Origin: an uncultured bacterium | GTDB taxonomy: Bacteria > Actinomycetota > Coriobacteriia > Coriobacteriales > Coriobacteriaceae | Direction of reading: 5' to 3' | NCBI GenBank assembly: GCA_905214525.1 | Contig: CAJMMN010000019.1 | Location: 1-42,695 of the forward strand | DNA: 42,695 nucleotides | In this document: one piece after another, positions 32,006 to 41,123 of the stretch | Layout of the letters: every line of letters begins with the position of its first letter | How positions within the stretch are numbered: the stretch's first letter is position 1 | The notes under the pieces: model-generated | Database searches by the model: none | Told to the model about the DNA's origin: nothing | The model's input: the letters and a program-made list of their open reading frames with translations, nothing else | Translations under genes and position numbers: made by a program

Positions 32006-32743
32006 ATGGAACCTATTGCACACATACATACCGACCTGCCGCAGAAGTTCGGCATCCCACGCAACAGCTTTTTGGCGCCCCATCTGCAGGGGCGCATCGT
32101 CTTTGAGCCGGAATTTGCCTCCAACGCTGCAGTTGAGGGTCTGGACTCCTTCTCTCACCTATGGCTGCTATGGTGCTTCGAAAACGGAACGCCCGGTGGC
32201 ACGGCTAAGGACATAGCCGCCGATGCCAAAACGCAGGACAGGTCCGGCACCAACGCAAAATGGTCGAAAACCGTGCGCCCGCCGCGTCTGGGTGGAGCCG
32301 AGCGTGTGGGCGTGTTTGCCACACGCAGTCCGTTTCGCCCTAATCCCATCGGGCTCACCTGCGTCAAGCTCAGCCGTGTTGAGCTCACCGATGATGGCCC
32401 GATCATCCATATACTGGGGGCCGACCTGCGCGACGGCACGCCCATCTACGACATCAAGCCCTACATTCCATTTGCCGACTGTCACCCGGATGCGACGGGC
32501 GGCTGGATTGAGGACGCGCCGTGGCAAGAGCTCGATGTTGAGTTCCCACAAGCGCTGAAAGATATGGTCCCGCCTGCAAAGCTCCCCGGCTTGGTCGAGG
32601 TCCTTCGCCAAGATCCGCGCCGTGCGGGTAGCAAGCACGAGCCCAACCGCGTTTACCACTTGGCCTACGCCGGGCTCGACATATCGTTTACGGTCGACGG
32701 AACAAGGCTGACGGTAACCGCCATCAACGACGCGCAAGACTAA
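32006..32743 (+). CDS. trmO: tRNA m6t6A37 methyltransferase TrmO (TsaA-like)
   Basis: A 245-residue protein. It opens MEPIAHIHTDLPQKFGIPRN, a typical TrmO N-terminus. It has DSFSHLWLLWCFE, RPPRLGG, VGVFATRSPFRPNPIGLTCV, and DGTPIYDIKPYIPFAD, all conserved TrmO/YaeB blocks. The C-terminal roughly 80 residues include RVYHLAYAGLDISFTV. It methylates N6 of t6A37 in some ANN-decoding tRNAs using S-adenosylmethionine. The start is ATG 32006 or ATG 31997; 31997 overlaps the -10 box. It is divergent from the XRE-TipAS gene. Confidence 0.92.
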   Translation: MEPIAHIHTDLPQKFGIPRNSFLAPHLQGRIVFEPEFASNAAVEGLDSFSHLWLLWCFENGTPGGTAKDIAADAKTQDRSGTNAKWSKTVRPPRLGGAERVGVFATRSPFRPNPIGLTCVKLSRVELTDDGPIIHILGADLRDGTPIYDIKPYIPFADCHPDATGGWIEDAPWQELDVEFPQALKDMVPPAKLPGLVEVLRQDPRRAGSKHEPNRVYHLAYAGLDISFTVDGTRLTVTAINDAQD

Positions 32744-32786
32744 CCAGCCATTCGTCCGCACCCGTCAAATTAAGCGCCAAACCCCA

Positions 32787-32815
32787 TGTCAAAACCGCCC
32801 ACGCTGGTGGACAAT
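32787..32815 (+). promoter_or_regulatory. Candidate promoter of the MalY/PatB-type gene
   Basis: TGTCAA (32787-32792), a 17-bp spacer, then GACAAT (32810-32815), with a leader of about 33 nt to ATG 32856. Confidence 0.4.
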
Positions 32816-32855
32816 AACGCCTACCGAAACAATCCGCTTTGCACGGGAGCTCAGC

Positions 32856-34067
32856 ATGAAATACGACTTTACCTCGCTTATCGACCGCCACGGCATGGAC
32901 GCCATCGCCGTTGACTCCTGGGGAGAAATTCCCGGCATGGCTCCGAACGCACCCGACGAGGGCTTCGACCGCATCCCCATGTGGGTAGCGGACATGAACT
33001 TTGCCACGGTGCCCACGGTCCAGGAGTACATCATTCAGCGCGCCCAGCATCCCATGTTTGGCTATTTCAATCCGCGCGACGAGTACTTCGACCGCATCAT
33101 CGAATGGCAGACCCGCCGTAATGGCATCGAAGGCCTGCTCCCTGAGCATATCGGCTACGAAAACGGCGTACTGGGCGGTGTCGTGTCGACGTTGCGCGCA
33201 TATGTCCAGCCGGGCGATGCGGTGCTGGTCCACAGTCCCACCTACATCGGCTTTACCAAGTCCATCGAGGCCGCGGGCTATCGCATTGTCCACAGCCCGC
33301 TTAAGCTCGACGATCAGGGCGTGTGGCGCATGGATTTTGAGGACATGGAGCGCAAGCTCGCCCAAAACCACATCCATGCCGCCGTGTTCTGCTCGCCGCA
33401 CAATCCCTGCGGCCGCGTATGGGAGCGCGACGAGATCGAGCGCGCCATGGATATCTATCGCCAGCACGATTGCGTGGTGATCTCGGATGAGATTTGGTCC
33501 GATATCATCCTGCCGGGTCACAAGCATATCCCGACGCAGTCGGTGAGCGAGGATGCCCGCATGCGCACGGTTGCCCTCTATGCGCCCAGCAAGACGTTTA
33601 ACCTGGCGGGCCTGGTCGGCAGCTACCACATCATCTATAACGAGACGCTGCGCGACCGCGTGTGCGCCGTGTCCAACAAGACTCACTACAACGAGATGAA
33701 CGTCCTCTCCATGCATGCGCTTATCGGTGCCTACCAGCCGCAAGGCTACGAGTGGCTCGATGAGCTCAATGAGGTCATCGATGCCAACGTTGACTACTTT
33801 TGCAATTACGTTGACGAGCATTTTGAGGGCGTGTCCTATTCGCGTCCGCAGGGCACGTACATGGTGTTTCTGGACTGCACCGAGTGGTGTCGCGAGCATG
33901 GCCGCGATATTCAGTGGCTGCTTGACGAGGGGGCGCGCGTGGGCGTGGGGTATCAGGATGGCCGTCCGTTCCACGGGCCTTGTCACATCCGCGTGAATCT
34001 GGCACTGCCGCTTTCGCGGGTAAAGGAGGCGTGTGAGCGCCTGGACCGCTACGTTTTTGGGGTATAG
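32856..34067 (+). CDS. MalY/PatB-type PLP aminotransferase (cystathionine beta-lyase)
   Basis: A 403-residue fold-type I PLP enzyme. It has PMWVADMNFAT (41-51), Tyr130 in SPTYIGF, CSPHNPCGRVW (179-189), SDEIWSD (210-216) and the cofactor-binding Lys246 in PSKTFNLAG. The arginine near the C-terminus (HIRVNLALP) would bind the substrate carboxylate. The MalY/PatB group cleaves cystathionine or cysteine to ammonia, pyruvate and a thiol. GGGAG lies 8 nt before the ATG. It is single-gene between trmO and a 17-bp hairpin. The role could be methionine synthesis or cysteine breakdown to sulfide. Confidence 0.92.
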   Translation: MKYDFTSLIDRHGMDAIAVDSWGEIPGMAPNAPDEGFDRIPMWVADMNFATVPTVQEYIIQRAQHPMFGYFNPRDEYFDRIIEWQTRRNGIEGLLPEHIGYENGVLGGVVSTLRAYVQPGDAVLVHSPTYIGFTKSIEAAGYRIVHSPLKLDDQGVWRMDFEDMERKLAQNHIHAAVFCSPHNPCGRVWERDEIERAMDIYRQHDCVVISDEIWSDIILPGHKHIPTQSVSEDARMRTVALYAPSKTFNLAGLVGSYHIIYNETLRDRVCAVSNKTHYNEMNVLSMHALIGAYQPQGYEWLDELNEVIDANVDYFCNYVDEHFEGVSYSRPQGTYMVFLDCTEWCREHGRDIQWLLDEGARVGVGYQDGRPFHGPCHIRVNLALPLSRVKEACERLDRYVFGV

Positions 34068-34088
34068 GGGGCGCTCGATTCGAGTGCT

Positions 34089-34131
34089 GCCCCATGTGCC
34101 CACGCCGTCAAAATGCGTGGGCACATGGGGC
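34089..34131. terminator. Long hairpin between converging genes
   Basis: GCCCCATGTGCCCACGC (34089-34105) and its exact 17-bp complement (34115-34131) around a 9-nt loop. It is placed as a two-way terminator for genes ending at 34067 and 34164. No T-run follows on either side, so it may equally be an interspersed palindrome. Confidence 0.55.
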
Positions 34132-34163
34132 GCAGAGGGTAGCGAGCGCGTTTTTCGCATTCG

Positions 34164-34643
34164 CTACTTTTCGTGAATCTGTTTACCGCAAAGATGCTCA
34201 ATCGAAATCTCGTAGAGTTGGACGCCCTTTATGTCTTTGGCGATCTCCTCCTCGACTTCTTCGGCAGAAGGGTAGTACTTAAGCGCGAGCTGACGGACTT
34301 TGTCCTCGATAAACGCGGGCGCTTCATCTACCAGGCGACAACGACCAAAGACAACGGCACTCATAACGTAGGGAGCCCAGTCGCCGTCCTTGTACCACTC
34401 GTTGCCGTAAACGGTAAAGCAGATCTTGTCATCGCGCTTGAGTGCGTCGACCTTGTGGCCGGCTTTGGCGCCATGGAAATAAATCTTGTCGTGCTCGGCG
34501 TCAAAGAAGTAGTTGACGGGAATGGCATAGGGGTAGCCATCATCGCCGTTGACGGCAAAGACGCCGCGCTTGCAGGTAGCGAGCAGTTCGCGCGCTTCCT
34601 CGTCGGTGATGGCGCGTTTCTTTCGACGTAAGGGCCTAAACAT
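34164..34643 (-). CDS. Pyridoxamine 5'-phosphate oxidase-like flavin-binding protein
   Basis: A 159-residue split-barrel protein: ACKRGVFAVNGDDGYPYAIP-type opening, VNYFFDAEHDKIYFHGAKAG, KICFTVYGNEW, VVFGRCRLVDE, and a C-terminal EISIEHLCGKQ. This is the pattern of the NimA-like/PNPOx-like group that binds FMN or heme and reduces small molecules. AAAGGAAG lies 6 nt before ATG 34643. The substrate is unknown. Confidence 0.87.
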   Translation of the reverse strand: MFRPLRRKKRAITDEEARELLATCKRGVFAVNGDDGYPYAIPVNYFFDAEHDKIYFHGAKAGHKVDALKRDDKICFTVYGNEWYKDGDWAPYVMSAVVFGRCRLVDEAPAFIEDKVRQLALKYYPSAEEVEEEIAKDIKGVQLYEISIEHLCGKQIHEK

Positions 34644-34684
34644 CGTTGGCTTCCTTTCTACTGCGCATGGTGGTTGAGCACAAA

Positions 34685-37489
34685 CTATAGCGAAACAGCC
34701 CCGTTTTTCTTGATACAGGCGAGTATGTTTTTGAGCTTGTTAAAGTCGAGCGGTTTGGGCAGATGGGCGTTCATGCCAGCGTCGTGTGCCGCCTTGGCGT
34801 CTTCGGCAAAGGCGTTGGCGGTGAGCGCGATGATGGGGATGTCGGCCGCATCGGCCTTTTCGCTCAGGCGGATCGCGCGGGTTGCCTCGTAGCCGTCCAT
34901 GCCCGGCATCATGATGTCCATTAGAATCGCATCGAAGCTACCCGCGGGACGGCCAACGTATAGGTCGACCGCTTCGTTGCCGTCGGCGGCGCGAGTTACG
35001 ACGATGCCCTCGCTTTCGAGCAGAGCCTGGGCAATCTCGGCATTGAGCTCGTTATCTTCTGCCAAAAGAACGTTCATGTCTGCAAGCGAGCAACTGTATG
35101 CCTGCTCGTCCGTACGTTCTTTTGCCTGAGGGTTCTTGTCGATCTCGAGCGGAATCTGGACGTTAAACGTACTTCCCACGCCAACCTCACTCGAAATCTC
35201 AATCGTGCCGCTCATCATATCGATGAGCGATTTGACGATAGACATGCCAATGCCGGTTCCTTGGAACTTGCTGCGCGCATCGTCGCCTTCCTGGGCAAAC
35301 GGCTCGTAAATGTGTGCCAAAAACTCGGATGTCATACCAATGCCGGTATCCGAGACGCTAAAGCAAAACACGGCGTGCTCGTCGTCGACCGGTTTGATGG
35401 TCGATGAGAACGTGACGGTGCCTCCGTGCTTGTTGTACTTGATGCTGTTGTCGAGCAGGTTGACAAGGATCTGCCGAATATGGGTGGGGCTGCCGATCAT
35501 ATATTGGTCGACAGCGTAGGGCTCGCTGGTGTCGAGCATGGTTATGCCGCGGTCCGATGCGCGGAGCTTGCACAGTACGAGCGCATTGTCGCACAGCTCT
35601 TTAAGGTTGAATGATTCGTGCTCGAGCGTCACTTTGCGCTCCTCGATCCTGCCCATCTCGAGGATGTCGTTAATCAGTGACAGAAGGTGATTGGCGGCAA
35701 CGCGCGCCTTGGCGCGGCTTTCGCGGGCGACCTGCATGTCGCCTTCTCTCAATTCCTCAATTTCGATAAGGCCCAGGATGCCGTTGAGCGGCGTGCGGAT
35801 GTCGTGGCTCATGCGCGTGAGGAAAGCGGTTTTGGCGGCGTTGGCGGCATCGGCTTTCTGCCGTTCCTCCTGTGCGCGGTAAAGCGACCAGACAAGGATG
35901 GCGATGCTGGTGAGCAAGATGCAGATGATAACAGTCGCAATGGCGGTGCGGTTACGATAGAAAAACTGGAACGTGTCCGATTCTTGCGCCGAGTACGATG
36001 TGGGGAAATAGCTGTTTGCAGAGAGCGATTCACCTGCATTGACGATGCCCTTATTGATGATTCCCAGCAGCTCGGGCTTGCCGCGCGAAATTAAACACGA
36101 TAGTTGCGCCGTGTTGGTGAGTTCCTGTGTTTCGAAATCCTCGATGTCGTAGATGTCGCGGAGAGTTTCCAGGCGCGTGCTGGGGACAATGATGCAACGT
36201 GCCTTCCCCTCATTGAGGGCTTTGAGCACCTCGCCGTCATTCGAATACTCGGTTACCGTTGCGTTCGGAAAGAGACTTTCGAGCTCAAAACGGTTAACGA
36301 TTGTGCTCTTTGTACAAGCGATGTTCTTAAGGTCGCTGTTCAGGTTTTTGCCACTGTGAATGGCGGTCAGCGAAACCGTTCCCATCGAGTTTGACTGGAT
36401 GACCCCTGTCTGCTCGGCGAGCCAGTAGTCGCGAAACAACGGCAGGGCGACATCGATGGTTCCGTTGGAAAGGGCTTTGATCATTTGCTTGTTGTTCGAG
36501 AGTGCGATTGTATTGACCGTAATGCCAAACTTGTCGTGCAACGTCGTTGCAAGCGAGGCGAGCGACCCTTCCATTTCGCCGTCGTCATTTTGCGTACAGT
36601 AGGGAAGTTGGTTTTTAAGATAGCCGAGCGTGATGGTATTGCCGTTTTCTTTGAGCCAGGTGGTCTCGGTGCCGGTGAGCGATGACGAGCCACTGTTTTG
36701 GGTCGAGTAACTCGATTTGACTTCCTCGTTATAGCGCGGGTTATCGCGGGCGATGGTCGCCATGGCGGCGTTGATGTCGTTCATCAGGTCAGGGCGGCTT
36801 TTGGGAACGGCAAAATAGTAGTCGCTCGAGCCTACGTAGAACATGGGTGACGCATCGGGCGACGAAATGGTGTCGTTCATGATGACGGCGTCGACCTCGC
36901 CGTCTGCAAGCGCCTCAAAGAGGGCACTGCCGGTGTCGATTTCTTTATAGGTGCAGGTAACGCCTTCGTCGGCGAGCCACTGCTGGCCGACGATAGTTTG
37001 CATAACGCCGGCGTTGCAGCCGATGGTAAGGCCTTGGAGCGCCTGGGGGTCGCCTTTGGCAAGGTCGTCGCGATCGGGCCTGGCGTAGATGTAGTAGCGC
37101 TCAGTGCCCTCGGGGTTCGAGGAAAAGAGCAGCTTCTGCTCGCGCTCTGCCGAATACGAGATGTTGGGCATGAGGTCGATTTCGCCCGCCTCGAGCATGT
37201 CCATAAGCTCGGAGAAGGTGCCGCTGACGTATTCGTATTGCCAGCCCTTTGTGTAATACGAGAGGGTCTGGAGGTACTCGTAGCCCCATCCCGAGAGGCG
37301 CTCGCCCGGCGTGCCTTCCTGGAAGCCTTTGTTGTTGACGAGCCAGCCAACGCGGACCGTCTTGACCTGCTGGTCGGAGTCGGCGGCAAAGGCTGGGGTG
37401 GGCATGACGGCGCTCAGTATGGCGAGCGCGGCAAGCGCGACGGCCAGGGTGCGATATAGAGCCAAGCGAAGGACGGCGGAAGGTTTCAC
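34685..37489 (-). CDS. Hybrid sensor histidine kinase with two periplasmic-binding-like sensor domains
   Basis: A protein of about 934 residues of BvgS/EvgS layout. A signal sequence (LAVALAALAILSAVM) is followed by two SBP_bac_3 domains (about 40-255 and 285-505). Then a membrane span (about 525-547, TAIATVIICILLTSIAILVW), HisKA with MSHDIRTPLNG (His near 579), and HATPase motifs (NLLDNSIKY, SDTGIGM, GTGIGMSI). A receiver domain follows (LLAEDNELNAEIAQ, DAILMDIMMPGMDG). There is no HPt domain and no response regulator gene nearby, so the output partner is not visible. GTG 37489 with AGGA 6 nt upstream is preferred over ATG 37522, which has no ribosome site. It probably senses an amino acid or other small ligand outside the cell. 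Confidence 0.9.
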   Translation of the reverse strand: MKPSAVLRLALYRTLAVALAALAILSAVMPTPAFAADSDQQVKTVRVGWLVNNKGFQEGTPGERLSGWGYEYLQTLSYYTKGWQYEYVSGTFSELMDMLEAGEIDLMPNISYSAEREQKLLFSSNPEGTERYYIYARPDRDDLAKGDPQALQGLTIGCNAGVMQTIVGQQWLADEGVTCTYKEIDTGSALFEALADGEVDAVIMNDTISSPDASPMFYVGSSDYYFAVPKSRPDLMNDINAAMATIARDNPRYNEEVKSSYSTQNSGSSSLTGTETTWLKENGNTITLGYLKNQLPYCTQNDDGEMEGSLASLATTLHDKFGITVNTIALSNNKQMIKALSNGTIDVALPLFRDYWLAEQTGVIQSNSMGTVSLTAIHSGKNLNSDLKNIACTKSTIVNRFELESLFPNATVTEYSNDGEVLKALNEGKARCIIVPSTRLETLRDIYDIEDFETQELTNTAQLSCLISRGKPELLGIINKGIVNAGESLSANSYFPTSYSAQESDTFQFFYRNRTAIATVIICILLTSIAILVWSLYRAQEERQKADAANAAKTAFLTRMSHDIRTPLNGILGLIEIEELREGDMQVARESRAKARVAANHLLSLINDILEMGRIEERKVTLEHESFNLKELCDNALVLCKLRASDRGITMLDTSEPYAVDQYMIGSPTHIRQILVNLLDNSIKYNKHGGTVTFSSTIKPVDDEHAVFCFSVSDTGIGMTSEFLAHIYEPFAQEGDDARSKFQGTGIGMSIVKSLIDMMSGTIEISSEVGVGSTFNVQIPLEIDKNPQAKERTDEQAYSCSLADMNVLLAEDNELNAEIAQALLESEGIVVTRAADGNEAVDLYVGRPAGSFDAILMDIMMPGMDGYEATRAIRLSEKADAADIPIIALTANAFAEDAKAAHDAGMNAHLPKPLDFNKLKNILACIKKNGAVSL

Positions 37490-37575
37490 ATGAAATCCTA
37501 TCGAGTTGAGACAGTTTCGCATAAGGATACCAGCTCAGCCTGCCCATTCAGCCGCCGCACCGCTAAACGGTCACT

Positions 37576-37608
37576 CCCGGCAGTTGGGGACAGTCCCTTT
37601 CTGCCGGG
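37576..37608. repeat. 33-bp palindrome variant with CCCGGCAG arms
   Basis: CCCGGCAGTTGGGGAC, A, GTCCCTTTCTGCCGGG: the same 16-1-16 plan and GGGAC-N-GTCCC centre as the TGTGACAAA copies, with different outer arms and three mismatches. It lies 51 bp upstream of the K+ channel start, just before a GACAAT -10-like box (37613-37618). Confidence 0.75.
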
Positions 37609-37659
37609 TGTGGGACAATAACGAGCGAATGTGATTGGGCGTCTGGAAAAGGGGTCGCG

Positions 37660-38085
37660 ATGAACAAGTTGAGGACGCTTGCCGACGTGTTGCGCCAGGC
37701 TGGCTTTGCACGCATCACGGGCCTGTTTCTCGTCTTCTATCTGCTGTGCTCGACGGCCGTCTGGCTGTCCGAGCCCACGACCCTTACGTTTGGCGACGGC
37801 CTCTGGTTTAGCTTTGAGACCGTATCGACCATCGGCTTTGGCGATATCCCGGCCGAAACGCCGGTTGCCCGCGCTATCACTGTCGTTTTGAGCGTCATCA
37901 GCATCTTCTACATCGCCATGCTCACGGGCGTGGCGGTGAACTACTGCAATACGCTCATCAAGATGCGCCAAAAGGATACCATGGCGCGCTTTATGGACGA
38001 TCTTGAGCATTTGGAAGAGCTCGATCGTGACGAGCTTGCCGACCTATCGCGCCGTGTGCGCGAATATCGCCGACGCCAACGCTAG
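37660..38085 (+). CDS. Two-pass potassium channel protein
   Basis: A 141-residue protein: TM1 (about 18-36), pore helix and selectivity filter ETVSTIGFGDI (filter TIGFGD, 57-62), TM2 (about 72-95), then a charged coiled-coil-like tail rich in Asp/Glu/Arg (DDLEHLEELDRDELADLSRR). This is the Ion_trans_2 fold; four copies form a K+ channel. It lacks an RCK domain, so any gating ligand is unknown. AAAAGGGG lies about 5 nt before the ATG. The LOG-type gene follows after 36 bp, likely in one transcript. Confidence 0.9.
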   Translation: MNKLRTLADVLRQAGFARITGLFLVFYLLCSTAVWLSEPTTLTFGDGLWFSFETVSTIGFGDIPAETPVARAITVVLSVISIFYIAMLTGVAVNYCNTLIKMRQKDTMARFMDDLEHLEELDRDELADLSRRVREYRRRQR

Positions 38086-38121
38086 AACGGGCGACGCGCG
38101 TCACGACGAGGGGGACTGAAT

Positions 38122-38655
38122 ATGAATATCACGGTATACCTGGGCGCGAGCGTCGGCAACGACCCGGCGTTTCTGCCTGCAGTGCGAGAGCTCGGCACGT
38201 GGATTGGCTCCAACGGGCACGCGCTGGTATACGGCGGGTCCAAATCGGGCCTGATGGGTGCGCTCGCCGATAGCGTACTCGATGCCGGTGGACACGTGAC
38301 GGGCGTGGAGCCGAGCTTTTTTATCGAGGCCGAGTTTCAGCACGATGGCATCGACGACCTCATCGTGACGAGCGACATGGCCGAGCGCAAGGCCAAGATG
38401 ATTGAGCTCGGTGACGCGTTCATCGCCTTTCCCGGTGGGACGGGTACGCTCGAGGAGATTGCCGAGGTCATGTCGGCCGTGTCGCTGGGGCATCTGAGTG
38501 CGCCGTGCATCCTGTATAACCTGGACGGTTACTACAACGACCTCAAGGCGCTGCTCGGACACATGATTGATAAGGGCTTATCGAGCCCGCAGCGCCAGCA
38601 CGGCATCTACTTTGCCGACGATTTGCGCGAGATTGCCTCGATTATTACCGGATAA
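38122..38655 (+). CDS. LOG-family (TIGR00730) nucleoside-monophosphate phosphoribohydrolase-like protein
   Basis: A 177-residue Rossmann-fold protein with VYGGSKSGLMGALADS (37-52), the conserved AERKAKM (Arg89-Lys90), and the catalytic PGGTGTLEE (104-112). Family members cleave ribose 5-phosphate from cytokinin or AMP nucleotides. GAGGGGGAC lies about 6 nt before the ATG. Its substrate in a gut bacterium is unclear. Confidence 0.92.
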   Translation: MNITVYLGASVGNDPAFLPAVRELGTWIGSNGHALVYGGSKSGLMGALADSVLDAGGHVTGVEPSFFIEAEFQHDGIDDLIVTSDMAERKAKMIELGDAFIAFPGGTGTLEEIAEVMSAVSLGHLSAPCILYNLDGYYNDLKALLGHMIDKGLSSPQRQHGIYFADDLREIASIITG

Positions 38656-38780
38656 GTCTTGAGCCTGCCCCACTATGACTCCCAATGGTGCCGTTTGCGG
38701 CGCAGACGGTTGGCTCGTTCAGGCAACGCTCGCTCTACAATAAAACGTATCTTTGTCGATTTTGACCACGGGAGGTCCCG

Positions 38781-40085
38781 ATGGATAACCTTGCAAAACC
38801 CAAAAACCGTGCGCTGTTTTTAGTGAGCGTGGTCGTGACCGGTGCGTTTGCGGGCGCCGCGGTCTGGCTGTTTTTCTTTGCGATGGAGCACGGTATCGAC
38901 TATCTATGGACCGAGATCCCTCATATGCTGGGCGTCGCTTCGCCCGAGCTCGCGAGCGGTCCGTTCGGTTTTTTGCCGTACCCGTTTTTCGTCTGCCTGC
39001 TGGGCGGCCTGCTGATCGGTCTGTACGAAAAGCTTACGGGCACCAAGACCGACGACCTCAACCAGGTGATGGCCAAGGTCAAACAAGACGGACGCTACCC
39101 GTATGACAATCTGGGCAAGCTTTCGCTCGCGGCATTGCTGCCGCTGCTGTTTGGCGGAAGTATTGGACCGGAGGCCGGCCTGACCGGCGTTATCGCGGGT
39201 CTGTGCAGCTGGGTCGGCGACCGCATGCGTCACTTTGGCGCCGAGTTTAGGCAGCTCACGCTTCTGGGCACCCAGGCTGCCCTGACGGCGCTCTTCACCG
39301 CGCCCGTCTTTGGCTTTGTGGCGCCGCTCGCCGGTAGCGCCGACGGCCAGGGCGCCAACGACGACGAGGACTCTGAGTCCGACGAGATCACCATCAAGCT
39401 CCCCAAGGCGCAAAAGACCGTGGTCTACGGCATCGCAATTGCCGGCGGCCTGGGTACCTATCTGCTGCTCGGCCAGCTCATGGGCGGCGGTATGGGTATG
39501 CCGAGGTTCGAGGCTGCCCAGGTGGGCAACCTTGAGCTTGCCTGGCTCATTCCCCTGGCACTCATTGGTACGGCCTGCGGCTGGCTGTACTTTGTCTCTG
39601 AGCATGCAAGCGAGGCACTGTCCCATGCCATAGGGGAGCGCCCTGTCGTCAAGGCCATGCTAGCCGGTCTGGCGCTCGCCATCTGTGGCACGGTCCTGCC
39701 CTACACCATGTTTGCCGGCGAGACCCAAGCCGACGTGCTCATGGAGACCTATCTGACCATTCCCGCCGGCGTGCTTATCGCGACTGGTCTTGTTAAGGCT
39801 ATGCTGACGCCCGCCCTCATCAACCTTGGTTGGCGCGGCGGCCACTTCTTCCCGGTTATCTTCTCGGGTGTGAGCCTGGGCTATGGCCTTGCCATCCTCA
39901 CCGGCGCCGATCCGGTCTTTTGCGTCGCCGTCTGCACGGCCTCGACGATGGGCGCGGTCATGCGTCAGCCCGTCATGGTCGTGGGCCTGCTGCTCATGTG
40001 CTTCCCGCTCAAGGGTATCGTTTGCATGATCATCGCCGCCGTCATCGCGGCGGGCATTCCGCTGCCCAAGCCGCTGCGCAAGTAG
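38781..40085 (+). CDS. ClC-family chloride channel/transporter
   Basis: A 434-residue membrane protein with about ten hydrophobic spans. ClC motifs are FGGSIGPEAGLTG (about 124-136) and GWRGGHFFPVIFSG (about 349-362). A charged, probably cytoplasmic loop (NDDEDSESDEITIKLPKAQK) lies in the middle. There is no CBS domain. GGGAGG lies 6 nt before the ATG, and TACAAT is at about 38736. Whether it is a channel or a Cl-/H+ or F- antiporter cannot be settled by eye. Confidence 0.9.
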   Translation: MDNLAKPKNRALFLVSVVVTGAFAGAAVWLFFFAMEHGIDYLWTEIPHMLGVASPELASGPFGFLPYPFFVCLLGGLLIGLYEKLTGTKTDDLNQVMAKVKQDGRYPYDNLGKLSLAALLPLLFGGSIGPEAGLTGVIAGLCSWVGDRMRHFGAEFRQLTLLGTQAALTALFTAPVFGFVAPLAGSADGQGANDDEDSESDEITIKLPKAQKTVVYGIAIAGGLGTYLLLGQLMGGGMGMPRFEAAQVGNLELAWLIPLALIGTACGWLYFVSEHASEALSHAIGERPVVKAMLAGLALAICGTVLPYTMFAGETQADVLMETYLTIPAGVLIATGLVKAMLTPALINLGWRGGHFFPVIFSGVSLGYGLAILTGADPVFCVAVCTASTMGAVMRQPVMVVGLLLMCFPLKGIVCMIIAAVIAAGIPLPKPLRK

Positions 40086-40179
40086 CACGGTAGCGCGCGG
40101 GCAATACAAACATCTCAAGCCCGGTGTGGGCGCTGTGTCACGGATTTGCGGGTGGACTGAATCTCGCCTGGCACCGACG

Positions 40180-41055
40180 CTACTTCCAAATCGCGAGCGC
40201 GGCGGTGCCCAGCACGATGAGGAAAAGGCCGATGGCGCTTCGATGCGACAGCTTTTCGTTGAAGGCCAGTCGTGCGAACAGCACCGATACGACAATCGAT
40301 AGTTTGTCGATTTGCACGACGACGCTCACCTGGCCTGCAGCGATGGCGTAGTAGTACAGCAGCCACGACGCGCCGGTCGCAATGCCCGATGCCGCAAGAA
40401 ATGCGAGTTCGCGCGGGTCAATGCGCGCGACCTGCTCCAGCTTTCCCTTGGCAGCCACGATTGCCCATGCCATAACAAGTACCACACAGGTGCGGATTGC
40501 CGTGGCCAGGTTTGACTCGACACCTTCGATGCCGATCTTGGCGAGGACGGAGGTGAGTGCCGCGAACACGGCGGCGCCGAGGGCGTAAGCGAGCCAGGCT
40601 CGGTCTTGCTTTTGCTCTGCGCCGACGGACTGCTTTTTCTCGATCATCAAAAACGTGCCGAGCGTGATAACTGCGGTTCCCACGAGCTTGACCGCCAGGT
40701 TGCCTGTCTCACCAAAAAGCACTATGGCGATCAGCACGGCGAGCACGGTGCTCATCTTGTCGACGGGTACAACCTTGTTGACGTCTCCGATGCTGAGCGC
40801 CTTAAAGTAACAGATCCACGAGGCGCCGGTGGCGAGTCCCGAGAGGGTGAGGAATAGCCAGGCTTTGGCGGGAATGGCGCCGATTGCTCCGATGGATCCA
40901 GAAATGCCCGCCATTGCCCAGGCAAATACGAGCACCACGCAAGTACGGATGGCGGTTGCAACGTCGGAGTCGGTGTGCCTGATGCCGCATTTGGCCAAAA
41001 TGGATGTGATGCCGGCAAAGAAAGCTGATGCAAATGCTGCTGTAACCCACGACAC
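40180..41055 (-). CDS. EamA-family (DMT) transporter
   Basis: A 291-residue protein with ten hydrophobic spans in two EamA repeats. Matching blocks occur in both halves: SILAKCGIRHTDSDVATAIR and SVLAKIGIEGVESNLATAIR; SGLATGASWICYFKAL and SGIATGASWLLYYYAI. The repeats are unusually alike, pointing to a fairly recent internal duplication or strong constraint. The start is GTG 41055 with GAGGAGG about 10 nt upstream. The substrate is unknown. The 94-bp gap to the ClC gene, which converges on it, shows no clear terminator. Confidence 0.9.
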   Translation of the reverse strand: MSWVTAAFASAFFAGITSILAKCGIRHTDSDVATAIRTCVVLVFAWAMAGISGSIGAIGAIPAKAWLFLTLSGLATGASWICYFKALSIGDVNKVVPVDKMSTVLAVLIAIVLFGETGNLAVKLVGTAVITLGTFLMIEKKQSVGAEQKQDRAWLAYALGAAVFAALTSVLAKIGIEGVESNLATAIRTCVVLVMAWAIVAAKGKLEQVARIDPRELAFLAASGIATGASWLLYYYAIAAGQVSVVVQIDKLSIVVSVLFARLAFNEKLSHRSAIGLFLIVLGTAALAIWK

Positions 41056-41123
41056 GGGTTGAGCGCCTCCTCATAAAAGACCGCGCCAGATCTGCGGCGC
41101 ATGCCCGATGATACCGCGCTTGC

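Noticed and set aside
32724..34160. A 478-codon open frame on the minus strand
   Set aside because: It is antisense to the PLP enzyme gene, which carries all family motifs.
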